From Streptomyces alanosinicus (GTDB lineage Bacteria > Actinomycetota > Actinomycetes > Streptomycetales > Streptomycetaceae): a stretch of DNA of 64,000 bases. The DNA is taken from contig NZ_BMVG01000010.1 in assembly GCF_014650595.1 (NCBI RefSeq), forward strand, positions 1 to 64,000, written 5' to 3'. The notes under the pieces were generated by a model that was given only the letters and a program-made list of their open reading frames with translations, did not search any database and was not told where the DNA came from. Each line of letters opens with the position of its first letter. Within the stretch, counting starts at the first letter, position 1. The position numbers and the translations under genes are program-made. This document shows, piece after piece, positions 16,109-23,828 of this stretch.

Positions 16109-17871
16109 CAGTCCCGCGCCTCCGTCCCGGATCCGGTGGCGGCCCCGAGGTCGCTCGTGGCCCCCTCCGCGTCGCCGAACACCGCCCGGTACTCCGCCTC
16201 CCGCCACAGCTCCTGATGCGTGGCGACCGCCCTGACGCGGCCGGAGTCCAGCCAGGCGACCCGGTCCGCGCGGGCCGCGGTCGCCGCGCGGTGGGCGATC
16301 AGCAGACGGGTGCGGTCCGTGTCGGCGGTCAGCAGGGTCTCGGTGATCCGGTGTTCGGTGACCGTGTCGAGACTGGACAGGGCGTCGTCGAGGATCAGCA
16401 GCCGGCCGCCGTGGGCGAAGGCGCGGGCGAGGCCGAGACGCTGGGACTCGCCGCCGGAGCGGGGCGCCTCGGCGGTGCGGGTGGCGTAGCCGTCGGGGAG
16501 GCGGCGTACGAAGTCGTCGGCGTGGGCGCGCCGGGCGGCGGCGCGGACCGCGTCCGGTGTGGCGGCCGTGAGCCCGAAGGCGATGGTGTCCTCGATGGTC
16601 GTACCCGGCAGGGCGGGGCGCTCGAAGGCATAGGCGACGGCACGGCGCAGCTCGGCGTGGGCGAGGCCGCGCAGCGGGACGCCGTCGAGGAGGACCTCAC
16701 CCGCGTCGGGGTCGGCGAGCCGGCCGGCGAGCTGGGCGAGGAGGGACTTGCCGGCGCCGGAACGGCCGACGACCGCCAGCGTGGTGCCGCCCGGGACGGT
16801 CAGGTCGACCCCGTCCAGCACGGTGCGACCGCCGCGCCGTGCGGTGACCGCCCGCAGCTGCAGCAGGCCGTTGCCGGGCGGCAGCCCACCGGTGCCGTGT
16901 CCGGGCGCCGGCTCGGCGAGCACCTCGGCGAGCCGGCCCGCCGCCGCGCGGGCCCGGCCCAGCGCGGCCAGCTGCCCGACGAGCGCGCCGATGCCCGTGG
17001 CGAGCACCGCGTACCGGGAGGCGGCCAGCACATCGCCCACCGACAGGCGATGCCGGGCCAGCAGCAGTCCGGCCACCGCCAGCACACCCAGGTTCAGCAG
17101 CGGTGCCACGGTGACGGCCTGCGCGGCGGCCCGGCCCTGCACCCGCCACATACGGTGCCCGGCGCGCGACAGTTCGGGCAGCGGCCCAAGGATCCGGTCG
17201 GTCTCCCGGTCCTCGGCGCCCGCGGCCCGGATCGTACGGAAACCGCCGACCGCCTCCGCCAGCGCGCCGGCGATCCGGCCCTGCACCCGCTGATATTCGG
17301 CCACGCACGCCGAGGTGTCCCGGGCGAAGGCGCGCAGCAGCAGCGCCAGGACCGGCGCTCCGGCGAGGAACACGGCCGCCAGCCACGGGTCGAGGAGACC
17401 GAGCGCCACCACACCCCCGACCGGCCCGGCGAGCGCGGCGAGCAGCGCGGCCAGCGCCCCCGGCGCCGTCCCGGCCTGCGCGGCGTTGCCGACCAGCCGC
17501 GCCACCAGGTCCCCGGCGCCGAACCGGGCCCCCGCACGCGGCCCCAGCGCCAGCACATGCCCGGTGAGGCGGCGGCGCAGCCCCGCGGTGGCCTGTGCGT
17601 CACAGAGCCCGGTGAGCACGCCCGCGCAGCCGTCCAGCAGGGCCAGCAGCAGGACGAGGCCGGCACAGCCGGCGACCCAGCGGGCGGCCGGGGCGCGGTT
17701 CAGCAGCAGGTCCAGGGTGTGGCCGAGCAGGGCGGGCAGCAGCAGCCCGGCCGCCGTGGCGGCCGTGCTCACGGCGCACAGCGCCGCACAGCGGGCGGCG
17801 CTGCCGTGCGCCGAGGCGAGGGACAGGGCCCGGCCGGACACCGAACCGGCGCTGTCGGGGCGGGAGTTCAT
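16108..17871 (-). CDS. ramA: SapB/AmfS-type lanthipeptide ABC exporter, first half
   Basis: The 587-residue protein has a six-helix ABC membrane domain (about residues 20-310) and an ATPase. The ATPase shows Walker A GRSGAGKSL, signature RSGGESQRL and Walker B LLILDDALSSLD. The catalytic Glu after Walker B is replaced by Asp, so one site of the RamA/RamB pair may be weak, as often seen in heterodimeric ABC exporters. It has no C39 peptidase domain, so leader removal must be done by another protease, as is usual for class III lanthipeptides. It follows ramS after a 99-base gap that holds a strong hairpin. Confidence 0.88.
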   Translation of the reverse strand: MNSRPDSAGSVSGRALSLASAHGSAARCAALCAVSTAATAAGLLLPALLGHTLDLLLNRAPAARWVAGCAGLVLLLALLDGCAGVLTGLCDAQATAGLRRRLTGHVLALGPRAGARFGAGDLVARLVGNAAQAGTAPGALAALLAALAGPVGGVVALGLLDPWLAAVFLAGAPVLALLLRAFARDTSACVAEYQRVQGRIAGALAEAVGGFRTIRAAGAEDRETDRILGPLPELSRAGHRMWRVQGRAAAQAVTVAPLLNLGVLAVAGLLLARHRLSVGDVLAASRYAVLATGIGALVGQLAALGRARAAAGRLAEVLAEPAPGHGTGGLPPGNGLLQLRAVTARRGGRTVLDGVDLTVPGGTTLAVVGRSGAGKSLLAQLAGRLADPDAGEVLLDGVPLRGLAHAELRRAVAYAFERPALPGTTIEDTIAFGLTAATPDAVRAAARRAHADDFVRRLPDGYATRTAEAPRSGGESQRLGLARAFAHGGRLLILDDALSSLDTVTEHRITETLLTADTDRTRLLIAHRAATAARADRVAWLDSGRVRAVATHQELWREAEYRAVFGDAEGATSDLGAATGSGTEARD

Positions 17872-17908
17872 CGGCGGTGGCCTCGCTCGGGTCGGACGGA
17901 CGCGGGAA

Positions 17909-17952
17909 GGCTCCGGACGGCCCCGCCCACACGGGGGGTGCCGTCCGGAGCC
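17909..17952 (-). terminator. Strong hairpin between ramS and ramA
   Basis: A perfect 12-bp stem (GGCTCCGGACGG at 17909-17920 with CCGTCCGGAGCC at 17941-17952) has an inner CCCC/GGGG pair. It lies 18 bases after the ramS stop. It probably works as an attenuator or 3'-end stabiliser, giving more ramC-ramS than ramA-ramB message. Confidence 0.85.
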
Positions 17953-17970
17953 GTGGACTCACCGGCCCCG

Positions 17971-18084
17971 TCAGAGACAGAGCAGAACGCTCACCGTGGA
18001 GACGCAGGAGAGCAGGCTCACCGTGCTCGCGCCGCCGCCGTTGTGCTCGTCGGACTCCAGCGCCTGCAGGTCGAGAAGTGCCAT
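17971..18084 (-). CDS. ramS: SapB/AmfS-family class III lanthipeptide precursor
   Basis: The 37-residue peptide starts MALLDLQALESDEH, the conserved AmfS/SapB leader whose LLDLQ box is recognised by the class III synthetase. The core GGGASTVSLLSC and VSTVSVLLCL holds two Ser-x-x-Ser-x-x-x-Cys motifs (Ser20-Ser23-Cys27 and Ser29-Ser32-Cys36), the signature for labionin or paired dehydroalanine/lanthionine rings. The product should be a hydrophobic surfactant peptide that helps aerial hyphae leave the medium. It lies 51 bases after ramC with AAGGA about 8 bases before the ATG. It is too short for routine gene calling and was read directly from the sequence. Confidence 0.95.
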   Translation of the reverse strand: MALLDLQALESDEHNGGGASTVSLLSCVSTVSVLLCL

Positions 18085-18135
18085 GGTCGTGGTCCTTTCC
18101 CTTGGATTCGGGGACGGGGTTGTGTCACGACTCCG

Positions 18136-20781
18136 TCAGCTTGCGGAGCCGCGTGCGGGGGCCGCCGGTGGCGGCGGGAGGAAGGGCAGATGCGCGGTGC
18201 CGGTGCCGTCGCGGGCCGCGGCGAGCGCGAGCAGGCAGCCGGCCGTGCCGGTGGCGAGGTCCATCGACAGCCGCATCATCTGGTGCCCGGGGAAGGCCAG
18301 TTGGCCCTGGTAGTCCATCGCGAGCCAGCCGAGCCCGGCGATCTGCTGCTCCAGCCGCTCCCGCCCGGCGCCCGGCGCCGAGCTGCGGGCGAGGTGCAGG
18401 ATCAGTCCGGCGCGGCCCTGGAAGAGGCCGGGATGGGCGTAGAAGCGGGAGGTGGCGGCGGTCAGGATGCCGGTCCGGGCGCGCTCGAAGTCCACGCTGT
18501 CGGCGTGTGCCGCCGCGTCGCTGTCGCCGAGCGCCAGACAGCCGCTGAGCGCCAGATAGTCGTCGAGGACCAGCCCGATCCCCGCGCTGCCGTCGCCGAG
18601 ATAGGGCAGCGTCCGCCGGCCCTCGTCCACCTCCAGGCCGCCGCCCGCCTCCTGGATGACACAGCGGTCCAGGTCCCGGCGGAGCGCCTCGCGCGCCGCC
18701 CGCAGACAGCGGTCGTCGCCGGTCTGCTCGTAGCGCCGCAGGAGGAACAGCGCGGGCCCGCTCGCGCCGCGCAGCAGTCCGGCGCGCCGGCGCGGGGTGT
18801 CCGGGACCGGTTCGCCGAGCCGGCGTACGAGGATGTCGGCGGCCTCTTCGGCGTGTTGCCCAAGGGCGGGCTCGCCGGTCGTGTCCGCGAGCCGGCCGAG
18901 GACCAGGCCCAGCCCGGCGAGTCCGCCGTGCAGGTCGGAGGCGAGCCGGCGCCAGTTCTCCCGCAGGATGCCGTCGACCAGGTCCAACGCCCGCTGCCGG
19001 TGGCCGAGTCGATCGAGCACCAGGGCGACGCCCGCGAGGCCGTCGTACAGGCCGAGCGGGGTGCCGGGCGGGGGCGGCGCGGTGCGGTCGAGCAGCCAGC
19101 GCTCGCCCTCGTCGTAGCGGCCCGCCCCGGCCGCTTCGAGCGCGTACAGCACCCCGGCCGCGCCGTGCGCGAGACCGAGTCCGCCGCCGTCCGAGAACTG
19201 GACGATGTCACCGGGGAAGAGCCGGTCGTCGCGTTCGGGTGTGGCGGAGGCGAGGATCGCCTTCACCATCGAGTCCCGGCTGTAGGGCCAGTCGCCGGGC
19301 ACCACCGGCGGGGCCGGCCGGCTGCGGCGTCCGCCCGCGGCGTCCCGGGTGATCTCCGCGACCGCCTCGTCCAGGAAGGCCCGCGGCACGTCCGGGAACT
19401 GCTCGGCGATCACCTCGGCGAGATGTGCGGCCTTGCCGCGGTCCACCACGAACAGCGTGGTCACCGGCAGGAACAGGGCGATCCGCAGACAGGCCAGCGC
19501 ATAGCGGTCGACGTCGGTGCCGCGGCGGTCCGGCGGGGCGAAGAAACCGGGGTGGGCGACGGTCTGCCGGGCGTGCGCCGCGGCGGGGGCGGCGGCCTCG
19601 AAGTCGACCAGGAAGACGGACTCGTCGTCCTCGCCCACCATGATGTTGAAGACGTGCAGGTCGTTGAAGACCAGCCCGCGCTCGTGCACCGCGGCCACCG
19701 CCCGCTCCACCGCCGCGTTGATCCGCAGCGCCCACGCCGTGTACGCGGCGATCCGCGCCGGGTCGGGGTCGGGCGTGAGCAGCGGATGCCGTTCGGCGAA
19801 GAAGGAGTTCAGCGGACGGCCCGCCAGGTGGTCCATGACCAGGAAGCGGTGCTCGCCGAGCGTGAACCAGTCCCGTACCTCGGGCACCACACCGGTGCCG
19901 GCGACCCGTTCCAGCGCCGCCTTCTCGCGTTCCAGCCGGGCCACCGCGTCCGCGCCGTCGCCGGCGAGCCCCGCGTGCGGGCGCGCCTCCTTCAGCACCA
20001 CCCGCCGCCCGTCGCGCGTGTCGGTGCCGGCGTACACCCCGCCGCCGTTGGAGAAGTGCAGCGCCTTCTCGATGCGGTACGGCAGGTCGCCGACCGTCGT
20101 GGTGTTGCGTGCCTCCAGCTGCGGTCTCAGGAACTCCGGCAGCGTCACCCACTCGGGCACCTGGAAGGTCGGGGTCCGCCGGTCCGGCACCAGCTGCCCC
20201 GTGCCGTCGGTGACCGCGAGCACCAGGGAACCGCGCTCGTCGACGACGTACCGGCGGGCGAAGGCGCCGTAGCGGACGTAGAGCGGGCCGTCGTGCCAGC
20301 GCAGATCCGTCAGGATGTACGGGCCCTCGAAACCCTCCAGCAGCGCGCCCAGCTCACACAGCGTCCGGTGCAGCTGCTCCTCGTCTGCGGGGTAGAGCGT
20401 GACGAACTTGCCGCTGGCGTCGCGGCCCGCGTACTTGGCGTTGCGCAGATGCAGCAGATGCGGACCGGGCACGAACTTGAAGGGGATGCGGCGCGGCACG
20501 CAGTAGTCCCACACGATGCCCGCGATCTGTTCGGCGTTCGTGGCGGTCGCCGAGGAATGGATCTTCCAGCCCTGCGCCGGCGCGTCGAGCGGCGCGCCGT
20601 CGGCGGCAGGCGGGGTCAGCGTCAGCCAGTCGCCGGAGCGCGCCGACTGCCAGCCCTCGGGTACGGTGCGCCGCGCCGTCTCGAACAGGGGTGCCGCCTC
20701 ACCGGACGTCCCCGGGAGCCGGTCGGGCGTGTCGTAGAAATGCCCGTCGGCGAGCGCGTACACCTCGTACCGCTTGTCCAT
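18136..20781 (-). CDS. ramC: Class III lanthionine synthetase RamC/AmfT
   Basis: The 881-residue protein has an N-terminal lyase-like region (about residues 1-220). A Ser/Thr kinase-like domain follows (about 225-480) with the Lys of VVLKEARPHAG, the catalytic loop FNDLHVFNIM and a DFE motif in FLVDFEAA. The C-terminal LanC-like cyclase (about 500-870) has repeated Gly-x-x-Gly turns (AHGAAGVLYAL, YDGLAGVALVLD, HGGLAGLGLVLG, LRGASGPALFLL, FQGRAGLILHLA). I see no Cys-His-Gly zinc ligands in it, as known for class III enzymes. It would phosphorylate and dehydrate Ser residues of RamS and form the rings. The ATG at 20781 follows GGGCGGGAG; longer readings run into the divergent gene. Confidence 0.95.
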   Translation of the reverse strand: MDKRYEVYALADGHFYDTPDRLPGTSGEAAPLFETARRTVPEGWQSARSGDWLTLTPPAADGAPLDAPAQGWKIHSSATATNAEQIAGIVWDYCVPRRIPFKFVPGPHLLHLRNAKYAGRDASGKFVTLYPADEEQLHRTLCELGALLEGFEGPYILTDLRWHDGPLYVRYGAFARRYVVDERGSLVLAVTDGTGQLVPDRRTPTFQVPEWVTLPEFLRPQLEARNTTTVGDLPYRIEKALHFSNGGGVYAGTDTRDGRRVVLKEARPHAGLAGDGADAVARLEREKAALERVAGTGVVPEVRDWFTLGEHRFLVMDHLAGRPLNSFFAERHPLLTPDPDPARIAAYTAWALRINAAVERAVAAVHERGLVFNDLHVFNIMVGEDDESVFLVDFEAAAPAAAHARQTVAHPGFFAPPDRRGTDVDRYALACLRIALFLPVTTLFVVDRGKAAHLAEVIAEQFPDVPRAFLDEAVAEITRDAAGGRRSRPAPPVVPGDWPYSRDSMVKAILASATPERDDRLFPGDIVQFSDGGGLGLAHGAAGVLYALEAAGAGRYDEGERWLLDRTAPPPPGTPLGLYDGLAGVALVLDRLGHRQRALDLVDGILRENWRRLASDLHGGLAGLGLVLGRLADTTGEPALGQHAEEAADILVRRLGEPVPDTPRRRAGLLRGASGPALFLLRRYEQTGDDRCLRAAREALRRDLDRCVIQEAGGGLEVDEGRRTLPYLGDGSAGIGLVLDDYLALSGCLALGDSDAAAHADSVDFERARTGILTAATSRFYAHPGLFQGRAGLILHLARSSAPGAGRERLEQQIAGLGWLAMDYQGQLAFPGHQMMRLSMDLATGTAGCLLALAAARDGTGTAHLPFLPPPPAAPARGSAS

Positions 20782-20841
20782 GCGGCTCCCGCCCCTCGTC
20801 GTGTGAACGGAGAAGACACTGGCAGCAGCCGGGTGGTCGCG

Positions 20842-20861
20842 GACAGTCACGACTGTCACGA
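20842..20861 (-). promoter_or_regulatory. Candidate ramC operator
   Basis: GACAGT-CACG-ACTGTC (20842-20857) is a perfect palindrome with 6-bp arms. It also contains two GTCACGA direct repeats (20846-20852 and 20855-20861) 9 bases apart. It lies about 60-80 bases before the ramC start, where RamR would be expected to bind. Confidence 0.55.
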
Positions 20862-20873
20862 GGAGACCGTGCG

Positions 20874-20897
20874 GAACGCATGGGTCAAGATGCGTTC
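20874..20897. promoter_or_regulatory. Palindrome in the divergent ramC/phosphatase promoter region
   Basis: GAACGCAT and ATGCGTTC form a perfect inverted repeat with 8-bp arms and an 8-base spacer. It is about 93 bases before the ramC start and 80 bases before the phosphatase start, so one protein could control both genes. Confidence 0.5.
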
Positions 20898-20977
20898 GGC
20901 GCCTTTCGAACGAACCGGCCGTCCCGGGGCATCCGGAGCGTCCGCAGGGGCTGCGCGGCGGCCCCGTACGCGCTGTA

Positions 20978-23440
20978 ATGGCGAACGTGGTGAGTGAGGG
21001 CGCTGCGACCAGCGGAACGCGGACGGCGCCGGAGCGTGCCGAAGCCGCCCTGGACACACTCACCGCGACACCCGCCGCGCCGGACCGGCTCCGCCGGGTC
21101 CTGGAACAGGCGCTGGTGTTCGCGGGAGCGGCCTTCGCCGGGGTGTACACGCCCGGCGACGACCCCGCCCAGCTGCGCCTCGCCGAGTCGGCGGGCCTGC
21201 CCCGCACCCTGTACGGCCTGCGCGACGGCTATCCGGCCGCCGGTACGTCCCCGGTCGCCGAGGTCCACCGCACCGGGAGCCCGCGCCGGCTGGGCCCTGC
21301 GGAGCTGGCCAGCTGCCCCGAGGCACGGCGCACCCCGTCCCTGGACTTCTCCGTGGCCGTGCTGCCGCTCGGCGCGGCGGGCGGCGGCTGTCTGCTGGCG
21401 GTCAGCGAGCATCCCGGCGGGTTCGGGCCCGACGACCGGGCCTGCCTGGAGCTGATCGCGCGCGCGATCGCCGTCCCCGCCCCGGCCGCACCCACCGGCG
21501 AGGGTGGTGAGTCGGCGCCGGACGGCTTCAGCCTGGCGATGGACAGCGGCCGGGTCGAGGTCGGCGACGACATCCTGCGGCTGTTCGGGCTCGGCCGGGA
21601 CGCCTTCGACGGCCGGGTCGAGACCCTGCTCGCGCTCACCGTGCCCGAGGACCTGCCCGCGCTGATGTCCGTCGTCGAGGCCGATCACATGTCCATCGGC
21701 GACCGCGAGCTGGAGTTCCGTGTCCGGCAGCCCTCAGGACCGCCCAAATGGCTGCGGCTGCGTGGCCGGCTGCTGGCCGGCGGCGAGGGCCGTGCCGCCC
21801 GGCTCGTCGGCACCGTCGCCGACGCCTCCACCCTGCGCTCCGACGTCACCGACGTGGCCCGGGTGCAGCGCCTGGCCGCCGCGCTCGCCGTCGCGGGCAC
21901 CGTCAAGGACGTCGGCAAGGCCGTCGTCGCCGCGTTGCGCGGGCCGCTGCAGGCCGACCGGATCGCGCTCGCCGAGCTGGAGAACGACCGGCTGGTCGTC
22001 ACCGTCCTCGACCCGCCCGGACCCGAGGCCTGGCCCGATCTGTGGCGCAGCGAGTGGCGCACCGAATGGCCGGACGCGCCGGTGCGCGCCATGCCCACGC
22101 TGGCCGTCGCGCTGCGCGAGGGCCGCGCCCGGATCTGGCCGGCCGGCAGCGCGCTGGAACCTGCCCTCGCCGAGGTCGGCCCCGGCGGCCTCGCCGTACT
22201 GCCGCTGCCCGCCGGCGGCCGGACGGCCGGCGCCTGTCTGATCGGCTGGGACCAGCCGCACGACTTCGGCGCCGACGAACGCGCCCTGCTCACCGCCTGC
22301 GCGGGCCTCGCCGGCCAGGCCCTGCTGCGCGCCCACGCCTTCGACGCCGAGCACGAACTCGTCGGCATGCTCCAGCGCACCCTGCTGCCGCGCCGGCTGC
22401 CCCGGCTGCCCGGCGCGGTCGCCGTCGCCCGGTACCTGCCGACCACGGCCGGTCTGGAGGTCGGCGGCGACTGGTACGACGTGATCCCGCTCGCCGACCA
22501 CCACGTCGCCCTCGTCATCGGCGACGTACAGGGCCACAACGCGGGCGCCGCCACCCTGATGGGCCAGATGCGCACCGCGCTGCGCGCCTACGCCGCCGAG
22601 GGCCACCCGCCGGACGTCGTCGTGGCCCACGCCAACCGGCTGCTGCTGGACATGGAGACCGACCTGTTCGCCACCTGCACCTATGTCGACGCCGACATGG
22701 AGCAGGGCACCGCCTGGGTGGTGCGGGCCGGACATCTGCAGCCCGTGCTGCGCCACCCGGACGGCACCGCCGAGATCGTCCGCGCCGAGGGCGGGCCGCC
22801 GCTCGGTGTGCTCGGTCAGGCCGACTTCCCGATGACCCCGCTGCGGCTGCTGCCCGGCACGGTGCTCGCGCTGACCACCGACGGGCTGGTGGAGTCGCCG
22901 GACGCCGACCTCGACGTCGGCATGGACCGGCTCGCCGCCGAGCTGGCCGCCGCCGACCCCGCGCATCTCGGGCTCGTCGCCGACGCCCTGCTCACCGGCG
23001 CCCACCGCGGTGACGACGTCGCCCTGCTGCTGATGCGCTACGACGGCATGGCCGTACACCCGCTGCGCGAGAGCTGGACGGTGTGGCGGGTACCGGAGGC
23101 GGCCCGGCACGCCCGCCGCTTCACCCGGCGCACCCTGCGCACCTGGGGCGTCCCGCCGGACACCATGGACGCGGCGCTGCTGGTGGTCTCCGAACTCGTC
23201 ACCAACGCGCTCGTGCACACCGACGGACAGGTCCGGCTCGACATGAGCCTGGTCAACCACCGGCTGCGGCTCGCCGTCGCCGACGCCTCCCCGCGCAGCC
23301 CCGTCAAACCCACCAGCATCGGCTGGGAGGCCACCGGCGGCCGGGGCATCATCCTGGTGGAGGCCGTGTCGGCCGCCTGGGGGACACTCCCGGTCAGCGG
23401 CGGCAAACAGGTGTGGGCGGACCTCGTCCTCGCCCCCTGA
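20978..23440 (+). CDS. GAF-PAS-GAF-SpoIIE-HATPase regulatory phosphatase
   Basis: The 820-residue protein has a GAF-like domain (about residues 25-165), a PAS domain (about 185-285) and a second GAF domain (about 300-455). A SpoIIE/PP2C phosphatase domain covers about 470-685 (ARYLPTTAGLEVGGDWYDVI, VIGDVQGHNAGAATLMGQMR, TTDGLVESPD). The C-terminal HATPase domain of the RsbW type covers about 690-820 (VVSELVTNALVHT and GGRGIILVEAV). It joins an anti-sigma kinase-like domain and its opposing phosphatase in one chain. It is divergent from ramC across a 196-base region. ATG at 20978 was used; a GTG four codons later is possible. Confidence 0.88.
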   Translation: MANVVSEGAATSGTRTAPERAEAALDTLTATPAAPDRLRRVLEQALVFAGAAFAGVYTPGDDPAQLRLAESAGLPRTLYGLRDGYPAAGTSPVAEVHRTGSPRRLGPAELASCPEARRTPSLDFSVAVLPLGAAGGGCLLAVSEHPGGFGPDDRACLELIARAIAVPAPAAPTGEGGESAPDGFSLAMDSGRVEVGDDILRLFGLGRDAFDGRVETLLALTVPEDLPALMSVVEADHMSIGDRELEFRVRQPSGPPKWLRLRGRLLAGGEGRAARLVGTVADASTLRSDVTDVARVQRLAAALAVAGTVKDVGKAVVAALRGPLQADRIALAELENDRLVVTVLDPPGPEAWPDLWRSEWRTEWPDAPVRAMPTLAVALREGRARIWPAGSALEPALAEVGPGGLAVLPLPAGGRTAGACLIGWDQPHDFGADERALLTACAGLAGQALLRAHAFDAEHELVGMLQRTLLPRRLPRLPGAVAVARYLPTTAGLEVGGDWYDVIPLADHHVALVIGDVQGHNAGAATLMGQMRTALRAYAAEGHPPDVVVAHANRLLLDMETDLFATCTYVDADMEQGTAWVVRAGHLQPVLRHPDGTAEIVRAEGGPPLGVLGQADFPMTPLRLLPGTVLALTTDGLVESPDADLDVGMDRLAAELAAADPAHLGLVADALLTGAHRGDDVALLLMRYDGMAVHPLRESWTVWRVPEAARHARRFTRRTLRTWGVPPDTMDAALLVVSELVTNALVHTDGQVRLDMSLVNHRLRLAVADASPRSPVKPTSIGWEATGGRGIILVEAVSAAWGTLPVSGGKQVWADLVLAP

Positions 23441-23552
23441 CCACCGCGTGCGGCGCGTACCCGGTCGCTGACGGCCACACGGGTGCGTTCGCGGGGGCGT
23501 CTCGGCAGGGTGGGGAGGGATTCTGTGCGAGCCGTGCCTAGGGTCGATCGGT

Positions 23553-23828
23553 GTGCCACACACCTTCGAAGAACTCGTGCAGAAACAGCGCGCGGCCGAC
23601 GCGGCCCAGGCCACGGTCGAGGAGCTGCGGGACGCCTACGGCCCGCCGGCCGAGCGGGGCATGACCGGCGCCCAGTCGGGCACCTACGAGACCGCGCTGC
23701 GCGCCTGGCGGGACCTGGCCCGGGATGTGCAGAGCGCGGTGAGCGACTACGCGAAGGAGACCGGCCGGCCGCGCCCCGACGTCGAGGCCGAGGTGGCCCG
23801 GGCGGCGGCGGAGCCCGGGGACGCATGA
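23553..23828 (+). CDS. Small helical protein of unknown function
   Basis: The 91-residue protein is charged and probably all helical, with heptad-like spacing (FEELVQKQRAADAAQATVEELRDAYG) and no Cys. It starts with GTG at 23553 and its stop overlaps the cytochrome b start as ATGA, so the two are translationally coupled. I do not recognise a family; a role with the cytochrome b protein is an inference from coupling alone. Confidence 0.65.
   Translation: MPHTFEELVQKQRAADAAQATVEELRDAYGPPAERGMTGAQSGTYETALRAWRDLARDVQSAVSDYAKETGRPRPDVEAEVARAAAEPGDA

Noticed and set aside
16216..20997. A 1593-codon open frame on the plus strand
   Set aside because: It is antisense to ramA and ramC, has repetitive Arg/Gly/Gln composition and no domains. 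High GC creates such long shadow frames.
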